DNA of 64,000 bases from Saccharopolyspora gregorii (lineage in GTDB: Bacteria; Actinomycetota; Actinomycetes; Mycobacteriales; Pseudonocardiaceae), in the NCBI RefSeq assembly GCF_024734405.1, contig NZ_CP059556.1, positions 3,968,001-4,032,000 on the forward strand, read 5' to 3'. Below, in pieces: positions 9,375 through 18,649 of this stretch. A program made the position numbers and the translations under genes. Every line of letters starts with the position of its first letter. Positions within the stretch are counted from its first letter, which is position 1. The notes under the pieces were generated by a model that was not told the DNA's origin, searched no databases, and worked only from the letters and a program-made list of their open reading frames with translations.

Positions 9375-10073
9375 TCAGCCCGCGCGGCGGCCGACGCGTT
9401 CGACCGCGGCGACCAGCGCGGAGCCCTGTCCGGTCAGCGCGTCGCGGAGCCGGGCGACCTGCTCCGGCCGCGCGCGCTGCGGCGTACCGGCGTCGAACGG
9501 CGGCGCCGGGTCGTACTCCAGGACGAGCTGCGCGAACTCGGCGGTCTCCGCGCCGAGCAGGCGGGCCACCAGGGTGAGCCCGAAGTCGATGCCCGCGGTG
9601 ACGCCGCCGCCGGTGATCCGGTTGCCGTCCTCGCACACCCGCTCGGCGGACACCTCGACGCCGAGCCCGGCCAGCAGCTCCCGCGTCGCCCAGTGGGTCG
9701 CCGCCCGGTGCCCGTCGAGGAGCCCCGCCGCGGCCAGCACCATCGACCCGGTGCACACCGAGGTCACGTACCCGGCGGTGCGCCCGCGATCGGCGAGGAA
9801 TTCCAGCACGGCCGCGTCGGACAGCAGGGCGCTGACGTCCCCGCCGGGCACGAACAGCACGTCCACCTCGGCCGGGCAGTCCGCGAAGGTGGCCGTCGGC
9901 TCGATCCGCGCCCCGCTGTCGCAGCGCACCGGGTCCGGCGTCGCCCCGACCAGCGACACCCGCATCCCCGCGGCGGTGAACACCGCCTGCGGGCCGACCA
10001 GGTCGAGCAGCGTCATCCCGTCGAACACCAGCATCGCGGCGGTGCGGGCGGGTGCGCCCGGGTTCTCGGTCAT
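9375..10073 (-). CDS. DJ-1/PfpI family protein (isonitrile hydratase-like)
   Basis: 232 aa class-I glutamine-amidotransferase-like protein of the DJ-1/PfpI superfamily. The nucleophile elbow is VCTGSMVLAAAGLLDG with the reactive Cys, followed by the ATTHW-like block RAATHWATRE that is typical of the isonitrile hydratase and GlxA branch. It lacks the C-terminal AraC domain of GlxA regulators, so it is more likely an enzyme than a regulator. The ATG at 10073 is preceded by GGAGGACT. It stands alone, and the substrate is not shown by context. Confidence 0.82.
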   Translation of the reverse strand: MTENPGAPARTAAMLVFDGMTLLDLVGPQAVFTAAGMRVSLVGATPDPVRCDSGARIEPTATFADCPAEVDVLFVPGGDVSALLSDAAVLEFLADRGRTAGYVTSVCTGSMVLAAAGLLDGHRAATHWATRELLAGLGVEVSAERVCEDGNRITGGGVTAGIDFGLTLVARLLGAETAEFAQLVLEYDPAPPFDAGTPQRARPEQVARLRDALTGQGSALVAAVERVGRRAG

Positions 10074-10169
10074 CAGTCCTCCGTCGTTCGATCCGATCAC
10101 CTCACGCTAGGAGCGATCGACTCCCCGGAACCGGGGTGGAACGGCCAGGTTCCGCCGGATTCCGGCCGC

Positions 10170-11768
10170 TCACCGCCGACGCGGCGCGGCCCGGTCCAGG
10201 CCGAACAGGTCGTAGAGCCGCTGCTGCACCTCGGTGCGGTCGGTGATGACCCGGCGGGTGCGCGGCCTGCCGCCGGTCGACGGGTAGCGCAGCACCGTCT
10301 CCTGGATGCCGGCGAGCTGCTCGAACAGCTCCCGCACGGACAGGTCCAGCCCGGCCTGGTTGGCCTCCTGCCGCATCAGGTGCAGCACCGACGCGGCCAG
10401 CACCGAGAGCATCCGGTCCACCGCGATCCGCTCCGGGTCCGCCCGCCCGCGCGTCTGCGGGGCGCGGAGCCTGCCGAACGTCGAGTCCAGGTGGTAGCGG
10501 GCGCGGTAGGCGGTGATCACCTCGGCGGCGGACCACGAGTCCCGGTCGGTGACCAGGAGCTGCTTGCCGAAGAACTCCGCGGCCACCCGCCTGCGCGCGG
10601 CGGTGTCGAGGTGCCAGTGCAGCCGCAGCTCCCCCGGCGCCGAGCCCCGCAGCGAGGTCACCAGCACCCGGTCCAGCCAGCGCACCCGGGTGATCCGGGA
10701 GATCTCCGCGAGCACGTGGTCCCGGGAGCGCCGGTTGCCGCCCGCGGCGAGCGCCTCGGCGAGGCCGTCGAGCCGCCGCGCCGCCTGCCCCAGCGCCTCG
10801 GTGAACCCGCGGGCCTGCGCGGCGTGCAAGGTCTCCGAGTGGGTGAGCAGCACCCGCCTGCTGACCCCGTCCACCACGGCCCGGGTGTCCAGCGCCGTCA
10901 GCCCCGGCAGCCGCCGCGGGTCCACCGGCCGCCGCGCCGTCGGCGGGTGCGCCAGCAGCTCCGGGTGGTCGCCGGGCAGCAGGCCGCCGACGAAGCCCAG
11001 CCCCGCGTCCGGGTGCGCGTGCGGATGGGTGCCGGCGTCGTGCACCACGGTGATCTCGCCGGTGCCCGCCCGTTCCCGGTGGCGTTCGGCGAGGCGCTGC
11101 GCCAGCTCCCCGTACGGTGCGCGGTCGGCCCCGCCGCACAGGTGGTCCTGGGTGAGCAGCGGGATCGTGCCGTCCCGGCTCACCAGCACGCCCATCCCGG
11201 CCGGTTCGCCGCGGTCCGGTGCGGCCGGGGAGCTCAGGTGCGGAACGTCCACGACCAGCGCGGGCAGCACGTCCGGGGCGCCCAGCTGCTCGCGCACCGC
11301 GGCGGCCACCCCGAACTCCACCTCGCGGCGCTGCTCCGGGCCGACCTTGCGCAGCGCGCGCCGCATCCGGCCCGGCTCCCACAGCTGCGCGGGCGGCTCG
11401 GGGCGGATCAGCCGGGACACCTCCGGCCACCACCGCGCCGGTTCCCGGTCCGCGGTGGCCCGGTGCAGCACGGCCAACGCCACCACGGTTCCCGCCGAGA
11501 CCGCCGCGCGCTGCCTGCCGACCGCCGCGTCCACGATCCCGGCCAGGTCCAGCCGCCGGATCGCGCCCCACACGGCGGCGACCTCGCCGAACGCGAGGTG
11601 GCGGGTGTGCTCGGGTTCGGCGGCGACCCGGTCCACCGCGGCCGCCACGTCCTCGGCGGTCCCGAGGTAGCGCTGGGCCACGATGCGCGGCTCGCCGTCC
11701 ACCCGCGCGGACTCCACCGCGTAGTAGTAGGTGCGGCCCCCGATCCGCTTGCCGACGATCGAAGCCAT
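10170..11768 (-). CDS. IS1634-like (IS4-group) transposase homologue
   Basis: 532 aa protein with the layout of IS1634-family DDE transposases. The N terminus is Tyr-rich (VGKRIGGRTYYYAVESARV). The first catalytic Asp is in LVVDVPHLSS, the second in VVHDAGTHPHAH, and the C-terminal block is LLVTDRDSWSAAEVITAYRARYHLDSTFGRLR. In active relatives the last block carries a catalytic Glu in a Y..R...E......K pattern; here the position is Asp428. I find no terminal inverted repeats or target duplication around the gene and no clear ribosome binding site. It may be a decayed or domesticated transposase rather than a live insertion sequence. Confidence 0.75.
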   Translation of the reverse strand: MASIVGKRIGGRTYYYAVESARVDGEPRIVAQRYLGTAEDVAAAVDRVAAEPEHTRHLAFGEVAAVWGAIRRLDLAGIVDAAVGRQRAAVSAGTVVALAVLHRATADREPARWWPEVSRLIRPEPPAQLWEPGRMRRALRKVGPEQRREVEFGVAAAVREQLGAPDVLPALVVDVPHLSSPAAPDRGEPAGMGVLVSRDGTIPLLTQDHLCGGADRAPYGELAQRLAERHRERAGTGEITVVHDAGTHPHAHPDAGLGFVGGLLPGDHPELLAHPPTARRPVDPRRLPGLTALDTRAVVDGVSRRVLLTHSETLHAAQARGFTEALGQAARRLDGLAEALAAGGNRRSRDHVLAEISRITRVRWLDRVLVTSLRGSAPGELRLHWHLDTAARRRVAAEFFGKQLLVTDRDSWSAAEVITAYRARYHLDSTFGRLRAPQTRGRADPERIAVDRMLSVLAASVLHLMRQEANQAGLDLSVRELFEQLAGIQETVLRYPSTGGRPRTRRVITDRTEVQQRLYDLFGLDRAAPRRR

Positions 11769-11913
11769 GCTTTAGGTAATACACGCGCCGGGAGCCGCCC
11801 ACAACCGGATGTGAGCCGCTGATCAGGGACGACACCGCCGGTGACGGACCGGTGGCGGGCGGCCGCGTTCGTGTACTGGCGAGGGTCGCCGGGGGCCGCT
11901 TAGCGTTCCCCGC

Positions 11914-14523
11914 ATGGCTTCCGACGACGTTCCCACCACCGCGGCCGCCCCGAACGCCTCCGCGATGCGCCGCGCCCTCGCCCGCGCGCGGGACGGCAAG
12001 GCGCTCGACCGCGACGAGGTCACCGTGCTGCTGCAGGCGCGGGACGCGGACCTGGACCGGTTGGCCGAGTACGCGGCCCGCACCCGCGACGCCGGGCTGC
12101 GCGACGTGGGGCGCGAGGGCGTCATCACCTACAGCCGCAAGGTGTTCATCCCGCTGACCCGGTTGTGCCGGGACCGCTGCGGGTACTGCACGTTCGTCAC
12201 CGTCCCGGGCCGCGTCGAATCGCCCTACCTGTCCCCGGACGAAGTGCTCGACATCGCCCGCAAGGGCGCGGCGATGGGCTGCAAGGAAGCGCTGTTCACC
12301 CTCGGCGACCGCCCGGAGGACCGCTGGACGGCGGCCCGCGACTGGCTCGACGCGCACGGCTACGACGACACGCTGTCCTACGTGCGGGCGATGGCGATCC
12401 GGGTGCTGGAGGAGACCGGCCTGCTGCCGCACCTGAACCCGGGCGTGATGAGCTGGCAGGAGCTGCAGCGGCTCAAGCCGGTGGCGCCGTCGATGGGCAT
12501 GATGCTGGAGACCACCGCCGCCCGGCTGTTCACCGAGAAGGGCGGCCCGCACTTCGGCTCCCCCGACAAGGACCCCGAAGTGCGGCTGCGGGTCCTGGAG
12601 GACGCCGGGCGCACCACGGTCCCGTTCACCACCGGCATCCTCATCGGCATCGGTGAGGACCACGGCGAACGCGCCGACGCGATCTTCGCGATCCGCAAGG
12701 CGGCCCGCGCCTACGGCGGCATCCAGGAGGTGATCGTGCAGAACTTCCGCGCCAAGCCGGACACGAAGATGCGCGCCACCCCCGACGCCGACCTGCAGGA
12801 ACTGGCCGCCACCATCGCGGTCACCAGGATCGTGCTCGGCCCGAAGATGCGGGTGCAGGCGCCGCCGAACCTCATCGGCGACGAGTACGCGCTGATGATC
12901 CGCGCCGGCATCGACGACTGGGGCGGGGTGTCGCCGCTGACCCCGGACCACGTGAACCCGGAGCGCGAGTGGCCGCAGATCGACGAGCTGGCGCGGCTCA
13001 CCGAGCAGGCCGGGTTCCGGTTGCGCGAGCGGCTCACCATCTACCCCGAGTACGTGCGGGCGGGCGAGCCGTGGCTGGACCCGCGGCTGAACGCGCACGT
13101 CGCGGCGCTCGCCGACCCGGACACCGGCCTCGCCAGGGAAGGCGTGCAGCCGACCGGCATCACCTGGCAGGAACCGGACGGCGGCTGGCAGAACCTCGCG
13201 GGCAGCGGGCGCACCGACCTGCACGTGGAGGTCGACACCGTCGGGCGCACCGGCGACCGGCGCAGCGACTTCGACTCGGTCTACGGCGACTGGGGTGAGC
13301 TGGCCGAGCGGGTGCCGACCGCGCCGCGCCGGATGGACGCCGACGTGCGGGCCGCGCTGCGGCGCGCCGAGCAGGACCCGGCGAACCTGCCGACCGAGGA
13401 CGCGCTGGCGCTGCTGCACGCCGACGGCGCCGACCTGGACGCGGTGACCGCGCTGGCCGACGGGCTGCGCCGGGACGCGGTCGGCGACGACGTGACGTTC
13501 GTGGTCACCAGGAACATCAACTTCACCAACGTCTGCTACACCGGCTGCCGGTTCTGCGCGTTCGCGCAGCGGCGCACCGACGCGGACGCCTACACGCTGT
13601 CGCTGTCCCAGGTCGGCGACCGGGTGGACCAGGCGTGGGAGGCGGGCGCGACGGAGATCTGCATGCAGGGCGGCATCCACCCGGACCTGCCCGGCACCGC
13701 CTACTTCGACCTGGCCGCCGAGGTGAAGCGACGGCAGCCCGGCATCCACCTGCACTCCTACAGCCCGATGGAGGTCGTCAACGGCGCCTCCCGCACGAAC
13801 CTGTCCATCCGGGACTGGCTGACCCGCGCGCACGAGTCCGGTGTGGACTCGTTGCCGGGCACCGCCGCGGAGATCCTCGACGACGACGTGCGCTGGGTGC
13901 TCACCAAGGGCAAGCTGCCCACCTCCAGCTGGATCGAGGTGGTCGGCACCGCGCACGAGCTCGGCATCCCCACCACCTCCACGATGATGTACGGGCACGT
14001 GGACACCCCGGAGCACTGGGTGGGGCACCTCAAGCTCATCGGCGAGCTGCAGCGGAAATCCCTGGAGAAGACCGGGAAGCGCGGGTTCACCGAGTTCGTG
14101 CTGCTGCCGTTCATCCACCAGAACTCGCCGATCTACCTGGCGGGGCTGGCGCGCGCGGGCACCACGCCGCGGGAGAACCGGGCGGTGCACGCGGTGGCGC
14201 GCATCCTGCTGCACGGGCTGATCGACAACATCCAGTGCTCGTGGGTGAAGCTGGGCGTGGACGGCTGCCGGGACGTGCTGGCGGGCGGGGTGAACGACCT
14301 GGGCGGCACGCTGATGGAGGAGACGATCAGCAGGATGGCCGGCGCCGACAACGGTTCCTACAAGACGATCAGCGATCTGGCGGAGCTGGTGGCGCCGACC
14401 GGGCGCCCGCTGCGGCAGCGCACCAGCCTCTACGGCAGGCCGGACGAGGAGCGCGTCGCGGCGGCCACGGCCAGCGACGGGGTGACCCCGGCGGTGCGCC
14501 GGTCGCTGCCGGTCGTGAGCTGA
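11914..14523 (+). CDS. cofGH: bifunctional FO synthase CofGH (FbiC)
   Basis: Radical SAM enzyme that makes 7,8-didemethyl-8-hydroxy-5-deazariboflavin (FO), the chromophore of coenzyme F420, from tyrosine and a ribityl-diaminouracil. 869 aa, the usual length for the actinobacterial fusion. The N-terminal CofG-like half has a CX3CX2C iron-sulfur motif (Cys85, Cys89, Cys92) and the C-terminal CofH-like half has a second one (Cys541, Cys545, Cys548). Other blocks are [14 protein letters not shown] and [13 protein letters not shown]. There is no strong ribosome binding site upstream of the ATG. It is monocistronic and ends at a strong hairpin. Other F420 genes are not in the window, as is common in actinobacteria. 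Confidence 0.97.
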   Translation: MASDDVPTTAAAPNASAMRRALARARDGKALDRDEVTVLLQARDADLDRLAEYAARTRDAGLRDVGREGVITYSRKVFIPLTRLCRDRCGYCTFVTVPGRVESPYLSPDEVLDIARKGAAMGCKEALFTLGDRPEDRWTAARDWLDAHGYDDTLSYVRAMAIRVLEETGLLPHLNPGVMSWQELQRLKPVAPSMGMMLETTAARLFTEKGGPHFGSPDKDPEVRLRVLEDAGRTTVPFTTGILIGIGEDHGERADAIFAIRKAARAYGGIQEVIVQNFRAKPDTKMRATPDADLQELAATIAVTRIVLGPKMRVQAPPNLIGDEYALMIRAGIDDWGGVSPLTPDHVNPEREWPQIDELARLTEQAGFRLRERLTIYPEYVRAGEPWLDPRLNAHVAALADPDTGLAREGVQPTGITWQEPDGGWQNLAGSGRTDLHVEVDTVGRTGDRRSDFDSVYGDWGELAERVPTAPRRMDADVRAALRRAEQDPANLPTEDALALLHADGADLDAVTALADGLRRDAVGDDVTFVVTRNINFTNVCYTGCRFCAFAQRRTDADAYTLSLSQVGDRVDQAWEAGATEICMQGGIHPDLPGTAYFDLAAEVKRRQPGIHLHSYSPMEVVNGASRTNLSIRDWLTRAHESGVDSLPGTAAEILDDDVRWVLTKGKLPTSSWIEVVGTAHELGIPTTSTMMYGHVDTPEHWVGHLKLIGELQRKSLEKTGKRGFTEFVLLPFIHQNSPIYLAGLARAGTTPRENRAVHAVARILLHGLIDNIQCSWVKLGVDGCRDVLAGGVNDLGGTLMEETISRMAGADNGSYKTISDLAELVAPTGRPLRQRTSLYGRPDEERVAAATASDGVTPAVRRSLPVVS

Positions 14524-14536
14524 GCCGGTTTCGAGC

Positions 14537-14566
14537 GGGGCCGGTCGCGCACGCGCGGCCGGCCCC
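14537..14566 (+). terminator. hairpin terminator after cofGH
   Basis: GGGGCCGG at 14537-14544 pairs with CCGGCCCC at 14559-14566, 14 bases after the cofGH stop. A second partial palindrome (GCGCACGCGC) lies in the loop. Confidence 0.65.
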
Positions 14567-14640
14567 GCCGCGCTTCCCGGGGAGTTCCGGAGCGCGGAAC
14601 CGCCGGAGAACGCGGGGTCTCCCGACGGCGGTCTCCCGAC

Positions 14641-14725
14641 GGCACGGGGCTTCCAGCGGCACGGGGCTTCCGACGGCACGGGGCTTCCGACCGCACAGGG
14701 CTTCCGGCGGCACGGGGCTTCCGGA
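14641..14725. repeat. 17-bp tandem repeat, five units
   Basis: Five consecutive units of about GGCACGGGGCTTCCGAC (14641-14725), with one to three differences per unit. They are preceded by two copies of GGTCTCCCGACGGC. It is non-coding and directly downstream of the cofGH terminator. There are no spacers, so it is not a CRISPR array. Confidence 0.8.
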
Positions 14726-15530
14726 AAGCCCGTGAAACGCGAACCCGGACCGGACGGTGGACCGCGAACGGTCTCGCCCGGTCTCGACGATTCACCATTG
14801 TCGAGCGCGCGGACGCGCCGTTCGTCAATTCCGCTGTCGATTTCTCGCCAAGCGAGTCGCACGACCACCCGACGGCAGCCGCACACCGCGGCGCCGAACC
14901 GGGCCGCGCCCCACGCGCATCCCGCTCCGCACCGCCATGACCTGCGGGTGAGCACTGCGACCACGGGTCCACCCGAGCCGGTGGGTGGACCGCGGCCGAT
15001 CGCATCACCGCCCTGCGCCGGCATCGCCCGCGAGACCGGGAGAGCCCTTCGGAACCGATTCCGACGACGAGCAGGGGTGAGTTAACAACACGGCAATCGC
15101 GGGGTCAAGTTCTCATCCGACGATCCGGGCGGAACTCCTTTTCCCATTCACATCTCCGGGAATTCCCGGGGCGATCTCCGGTCTTGACTTTCGGACGCGG
15201 GACCGCAGAATCATGGGAGCGTTCTCACGGGAGCGGCCACCCCACGGGCCACCCGCGAGCGACGACGAGCCGGACGAGTCCCGCGCGGACCGCCGCCCAC
15301 GTGGCGACCGCGGAACCCGTTGGACACGCCCTCGTCGGAAAGGCTCGCCGTGCCGCTCCCCCTCCGCGCAGGCCGCGCCGCGCCGACGTCCCCCGATCCC
15401 CCGCCGCCCACCGGGCCGCGGGCGCAGCACGCCGCCCCAGGAAGGAGCCCACGACACCGGACATCTCCCGCTCCCCAAGGATTCAACCGCGAGGGGTCGC
15501 AGACCCCCGCCCCGTCAGACAGGCAGCAGC

Positions 15531-17342
15531 ATGAAGATCTTCGGTAGAACCGAGACCCGCCCGCGGCAGGCGGTGCTGGCGCTGGCGACGGCGTCGGCCG
15601 TGGCCGCAGGGCTCGTCACCGTCACCGCCGCGGGGGCAGAGCCGCAGGCTCCGGCGCCGCAACCGGCGCAGGCGGTGCGCGACACCGACCCGAAGAACCC
15701 GGACTTCGGTCCCAACACCTACATCGCCACCCCGTCCACTCCCGCGGGCGAGTTGCAGGGCAAGCTCGACGAGATCGCCGAGCGCCAGCACACCAACCAG
15801 TTCGGTCCCGAGCGCGACGCCGTGCTGTTCCAGCCCGGCGACTACTCGGCCGACGTGAACCTCGGCTTCAACACGCAGGTCGCCGGCCTGGGCATGTCGC
15901 CCGACGACGTGAACCTGAACGGCCACGTGCGGGTCGAGGCGGACTGGCTGGGCGAGGGCAACGCCACGCAGAACTTCTGGCGCACCGCGGAGAACCTCTC
16001 GGTCACGCCGCCCAGCGGCGAGATCGAGCGGTGGGCCGTCTCGCAGGCCGCTCCGTACCGGAGGATGCACCTGCGCGGCCAGATGCAGCTGTGGAACGGC
16101 TACGACGGCTGGGCCAGCGGCGGCTACATCGCCGACTCCAAGATCGACGGCCTGGTCGAGTCCGGTTCGCAGCAGCAGTTCCTCACCCGCAACAGCGAAC
16201 TGGCCGGTGGCTGGGACGGTTCGGTGTGGAACATGATGTTCACCGGCACGGTGGGCGCTCCCGCGCAGCACTTCCCGGACCCGTCGCACACCAACGTGCC
16301 GGAAACCCCGAAGCTGCGGGAGAAGCCGTTCCTGAACATCGGCGAGGACGGCGGCTACAACGTGTTCGTCCCCGCGCTGCGGGAGAACACCCAAGGGGTC
16401 AGCTGGGCGAACGGCGCACCGGAAGGTGAGCAGATCTCGCTGGCGGACTTCTACGTCGCCAAGGAGGGCGACAACGCCGCGACGATCAACGCGGCGCTGG
16501 CCGAGGGCAAGCACCTGCTGTTCACCCCCGGCGTCTACCACCTCGACGACACGATCAAGGTCGACAACCCGGACACCGTGGTGCTCGGCATCGGCATGGC
16601 CTCGCTCGTCCCCGACACCGGCAAGCCCGCGGTGTCGGTGGCCGATGTGGACGGCGTGAAGCTGGCCGGGCTGTTCATCGACGCCGGTGAGCAGAACTCG
16701 CCGTCGCTGATGACCCTCGGCGAGGAGGGCGCGGACCAGAGCCACGCGGAGAACCCGACGCAGCTCTCGGACGTGTTCTTCCGGATCGGCGGCCCCGGCG
16801 TGGGCAAGGCGACCAACACGCTGACCGTCAACAGCAACGACGTGCTGCTCGACCACTCGTGGATGTGGCGCGCCGACCACGGCGACGGTGTCGGCTGGGA
16901 CGTCAACACCGCCGAGACCGGCCTGATCGTGAACGGCGACAACGTCACCGCGCACGGCCTGTTCGTGGAGCACTACCAGAAGAACAACGTGGTGTGGAAC
17001 GGCAACGGCGGCCGCACCTACTTCTTCCAGAACGAGTTCCCCTACGACCCGCCGGACCAGGCGGCGTGGGGCGGCGACGGCGGCTGGGCGGCCTACAAGG
17101 TCGCCGACGACGTCACCGACCACGAGGCGTGGGGCCTGGGCAGCTACTGCTTCTTCGACACGAACCCCGAGGTCACGGCCGCGCGTTCGTTCGAGGTTCC
17201 GGTGAACCCGGGCGTCAAGATGCACGACCTCGTGTCCGTCTCGCTGGGCGGCACGGGAACGATCGACAAGGTCATCAACGATCAGGGCGACACCGCCAAC
17301 GGTGACAACCAGATCAGCTACGTCCCGGAGTACGGCGGCTGA
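15531..17342 (+). CDS. secreted right-handed beta-helix protein (GH55-like)
   Basis: 603 aa secreted protein. The signal peptide is visible (MKIFGRTETRPRQAVLALATASAVAAGLVTVTAAGA). The rest resembles actinomycete secreted pectate-lyase-fold proteins, often mislabelled adenylyl cyclase or coagulation-factor-like. A repeated beta-helix architecture is suggested by blocks such as HLLFTPGVYHLDDTIKV, DTVVLGIGMASLVPD, VKLAGLFIDAGEQ and LLDHSWMWRADHGDG. The late NEFPYDPPDQAAW and GWAAYKV blocks are highly conserved in that group. Glycan binding or glucanase activity is plausible from fold only. The last 25 codons and the terminator are duplicated 2.3 kb downstream at the end of the LysR gene. The start at 15531 was chosen because it begins the signal peptide. 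Confidence 0.8.
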   Translation: MKIFGRTETRPRQAVLALATASAVAAGLVTVTAAGAEPQAPAPQPAQAVRDTDPKNPDFGPNTYIATPSTPAGELQGKLDEIAERQHTNQFGPERDAVLFQPGDYSADVNLGFNTQVAGLGMSPDDVNLNGHVRVEADWLGEGNATQNFWRTAENLSVTPPSGEIERWAVSQAAPYRRMHLRGQMQLWNGYDGWASGGYIADSKIDGLVESGSQQQFLTRNSELAGGWDGSVWNMMFTGTVGAPAQHFPDPSHTNVPETPKLREKPFLNIGEDGGYNVFVPALRENTQGVSWANGAPEGEQISLADFYVAKEGDNAATINAALAEGKHLLFTPGVYHLDDTIKVDNPDTVVLGIGMASLVPDTGKPAVSVADVDGVKLAGLFIDAGEQNSPSLMTLGEEGADQSHAENPTQLSDVFFRIGGPGVGKATNTLTVNSNDVLLDHSWMWRADHGDGVGWDVNTAETGLIVNGDNVTAHGLFVEHYQKNNVVWNGNGGRTYFFQNEFPYDPPDQAAWGGDGGWAAYKVADDVTDHEAWGLGSYCFFDTNPEVTAARSFEVPVNPGVKMHDLVSVSLGGTGTIDKVINDQGDTANGDNQISYVPEYGG

Positions 17343-17397
17343 CCTCCCGCTCCTCCGACCGGTGCCCGGGTGCGCGATCCGCCCCCGGGCACCGGCG
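17269..17397 (+). repeat. direct duplication, copy 1 (gene end plus terminator)
   Basis: This segment covers the last 25 codons of the beta-helix gene and its terminator. It is repeated at 19590-19708 with only a few substitutions and one 9-base gap just after the stop codon. Confidence 0.9.
17359..17395 (+). terminator. 12-bp hairpin terminator after the beta-helix gene
   Basis: CCGGTGCCCGGG (17359-17370) pairs perfectly with CCCGGGCACCGG (17384-17395). An identical hairpin follows the LysR gene at 19670-19706. Confidence 0.75.
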
Positions 17398-17447
17398 CGT
17401 TCCGGGGACGTGCGTCACCGCCGCGCGAACCGGCCGCCCTCGCCGCC

Positions 17448-18497
17448 TCACCCGGCGCGCGGGACGTAGGCGAGGCCGTGCGCGCCGGCGTCCCCGGCCT
17501 TCGCGACCCGTATCCGGGAGAGCACTCGAAGCGAATCCAGGTCGACGACGTCCACCGCGGAGTCGACGACGCAGGACGCGTAACCGAGGGCGCCGTCCGG
17601 CGAGGAGGTGATGGTGAGCGGGCTCCGGCCGATCTCCAGCTCCCCCAGCCGCTCGTGGCCGTCCGCCGCGAACACCACCAGCCGGCCGGGATCCTGCCCG
17701 GTCACGCCGGCGGCCGCGTCCGGACGCGGCCGGAGCTCCCCGACCAGCAACTTCCCGCCCGCGGTGAGGTGCACCGGCATCACCCGGTTCTCGGTCGGCA
17801 GCACCTCGGCGACGGTTCGGGTCTCCGCGTCGATGACCCGGACGCCGTTGGCGTTCGCGGAGCCGTCCTCGGTGAACGAGACGTGCGGTCCCGCGACGTA
17901 CACGCGGGCGCCGTCCGCCGACACCGCCAGCCCTTCGCTGCCCGGGACCTCCACCCGGCCCACGAGCTCGCCCGCGACGAGATCGACGACGGAGACGAAC
18001 GGCGCCTCCTTGTTGGTGGCGTACCCCGTCGTGCCGTCCGGGCCGATCGCGAACCAGTGCGGGCCGGGCGCTCCGGTGTCGATCCGGCCGAGGGGCTTGC
18101 GCGAGCCGGTGTCGACGACGACCACGCCGCCGGGCCGGCCCGGCGCGCCCTCGACGCTCACGTACAGCCGACCGCGGTCGGCGTCGAGGGCCAGCCCGTG
18201 CGGAGCGTGCTCGGGGGCGAGGTCGACCACGTCGATGATCCGCCTGCTGTCCGGGTCGATCGCGGTGATCTCGCTGCGCCGGCCCGTGTTCGCGTGGTAG
18301 TAGCCCGATCGGTAGGTGTGCGTGCACCACAGCACGCGCCGGGTCGGGTCGAACAGCAGCTCGTGCGGTTCGGGCAGCACTTCGACGACGCCGACACCCC
18401 GGTCGGACTCGGCGTCGAAGAACGACACGGTGGAACCGCTCTGGCTCACCACGGCCAGCACGTCGCCGGATCTCCCCGTCTTGGCAGGACTTCGCAT
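17448..18497 (-). CDS. YncE/YVTN-type beta-propeller protein
   Basis: 349 aa protein built of repeated beta-propeller blades of the YncE/lactonase-like type. Recurrent blocks are HGLALDADRGRLYVSVEG, HWFAIGPDGTTGYATN, EGLAVSADGARVYVAG and LTITSSPDGALGYAS. There is no signal peptide or membrane segment, so it is probably cytoplasmic, unlike many relatives. Function is unknown; relatives bind ligands or have lactonase-like folds. It is divergent from the LysR gene at 18650, the likely regulator. It converges on the beta-helix gene, whose terminator lies between them. The start at 18497 has a GAGAGGGA site. Confidence 0.8.
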   Translation of the reverse strand: MRSPAKTGRSGDVLAVVSQSGSTVSFFDAESDRGVGVVEVLPEPHELLFDPTRRVLWCTHTYRSGYYHANTGRRSEITAIDPDSRRIIDVVDLAPEHAPHGLALDADRGRLYVSVEGAPGRPGGVVVVDTGSRKPLGRIDTGAPGPHWFAIGPDGTTGYATNKEAPFVSVVDLVAGELVGRVEVPGSEGLAVSADGARVYVAGPHVSFTEDGSANANGVRVIDAETRTVAEVLPTENRVMPVHLTAGGKLLVGELRPRPDAAAGVTGQDPGRLVVFAADGHERLGELEIGRSPLTITSSPDGALGYASCVVDSAVDVVDLDSLRVLSRIRVAKAGDAGAHGLAYVPRAG

Positions 18498-18649
18498 GAT
18501 CGGTTCCCTCTCAGGACGTTTCCGAGGACGGCGCGGTCAGCGATCCGCGCCGTGCGAACACCCTCGAGCCTGGCGGGGCCGATCGATGCCGGCAATGCAA
18601 AGATCAGCACGGAATCATTTCCCTCAGCGCAAAGATGGTGGAGGTGCGC

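Larger units (their letters stand above)
14524..15530. other. 1-kb stretch without a supportable gene
   Basis: Between cofGH and the beta-helix gene I find no ORF with believable protein sequence on either strand; the long open frames here are GC-bias artefacts rich in Arg and Pro. The stretch holds the cofGH terminator, the 17-bp minisatellite at 14641-14725, and, closer to the beta-helix gene, slightly more AT-rich DNA around 15070-15200 (GAGTTAACAACACGGC) that may hold its promoter. Confidence 0.5.

Noticed and set aside
14641-14725. CRISPR array
   Set aside because: Units are directly adjacent without spacers and no cas genes are present.
10102-15024. Very long minus-strand open frame (about 1640 codons) over the transposase, cofGH and the intergenic region
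   Set aside because: Its translation is Arg/Pro/Gly-rich low-complexity sequence opposite real genes; the long frame is due to high third-position GC.
15213-15530. Longer N terminus for the beta-helix protein starting at 15213
   Set aside because: The added residues are Arg/Pro-rich and would bury the clear signal peptide that begins at 15531.
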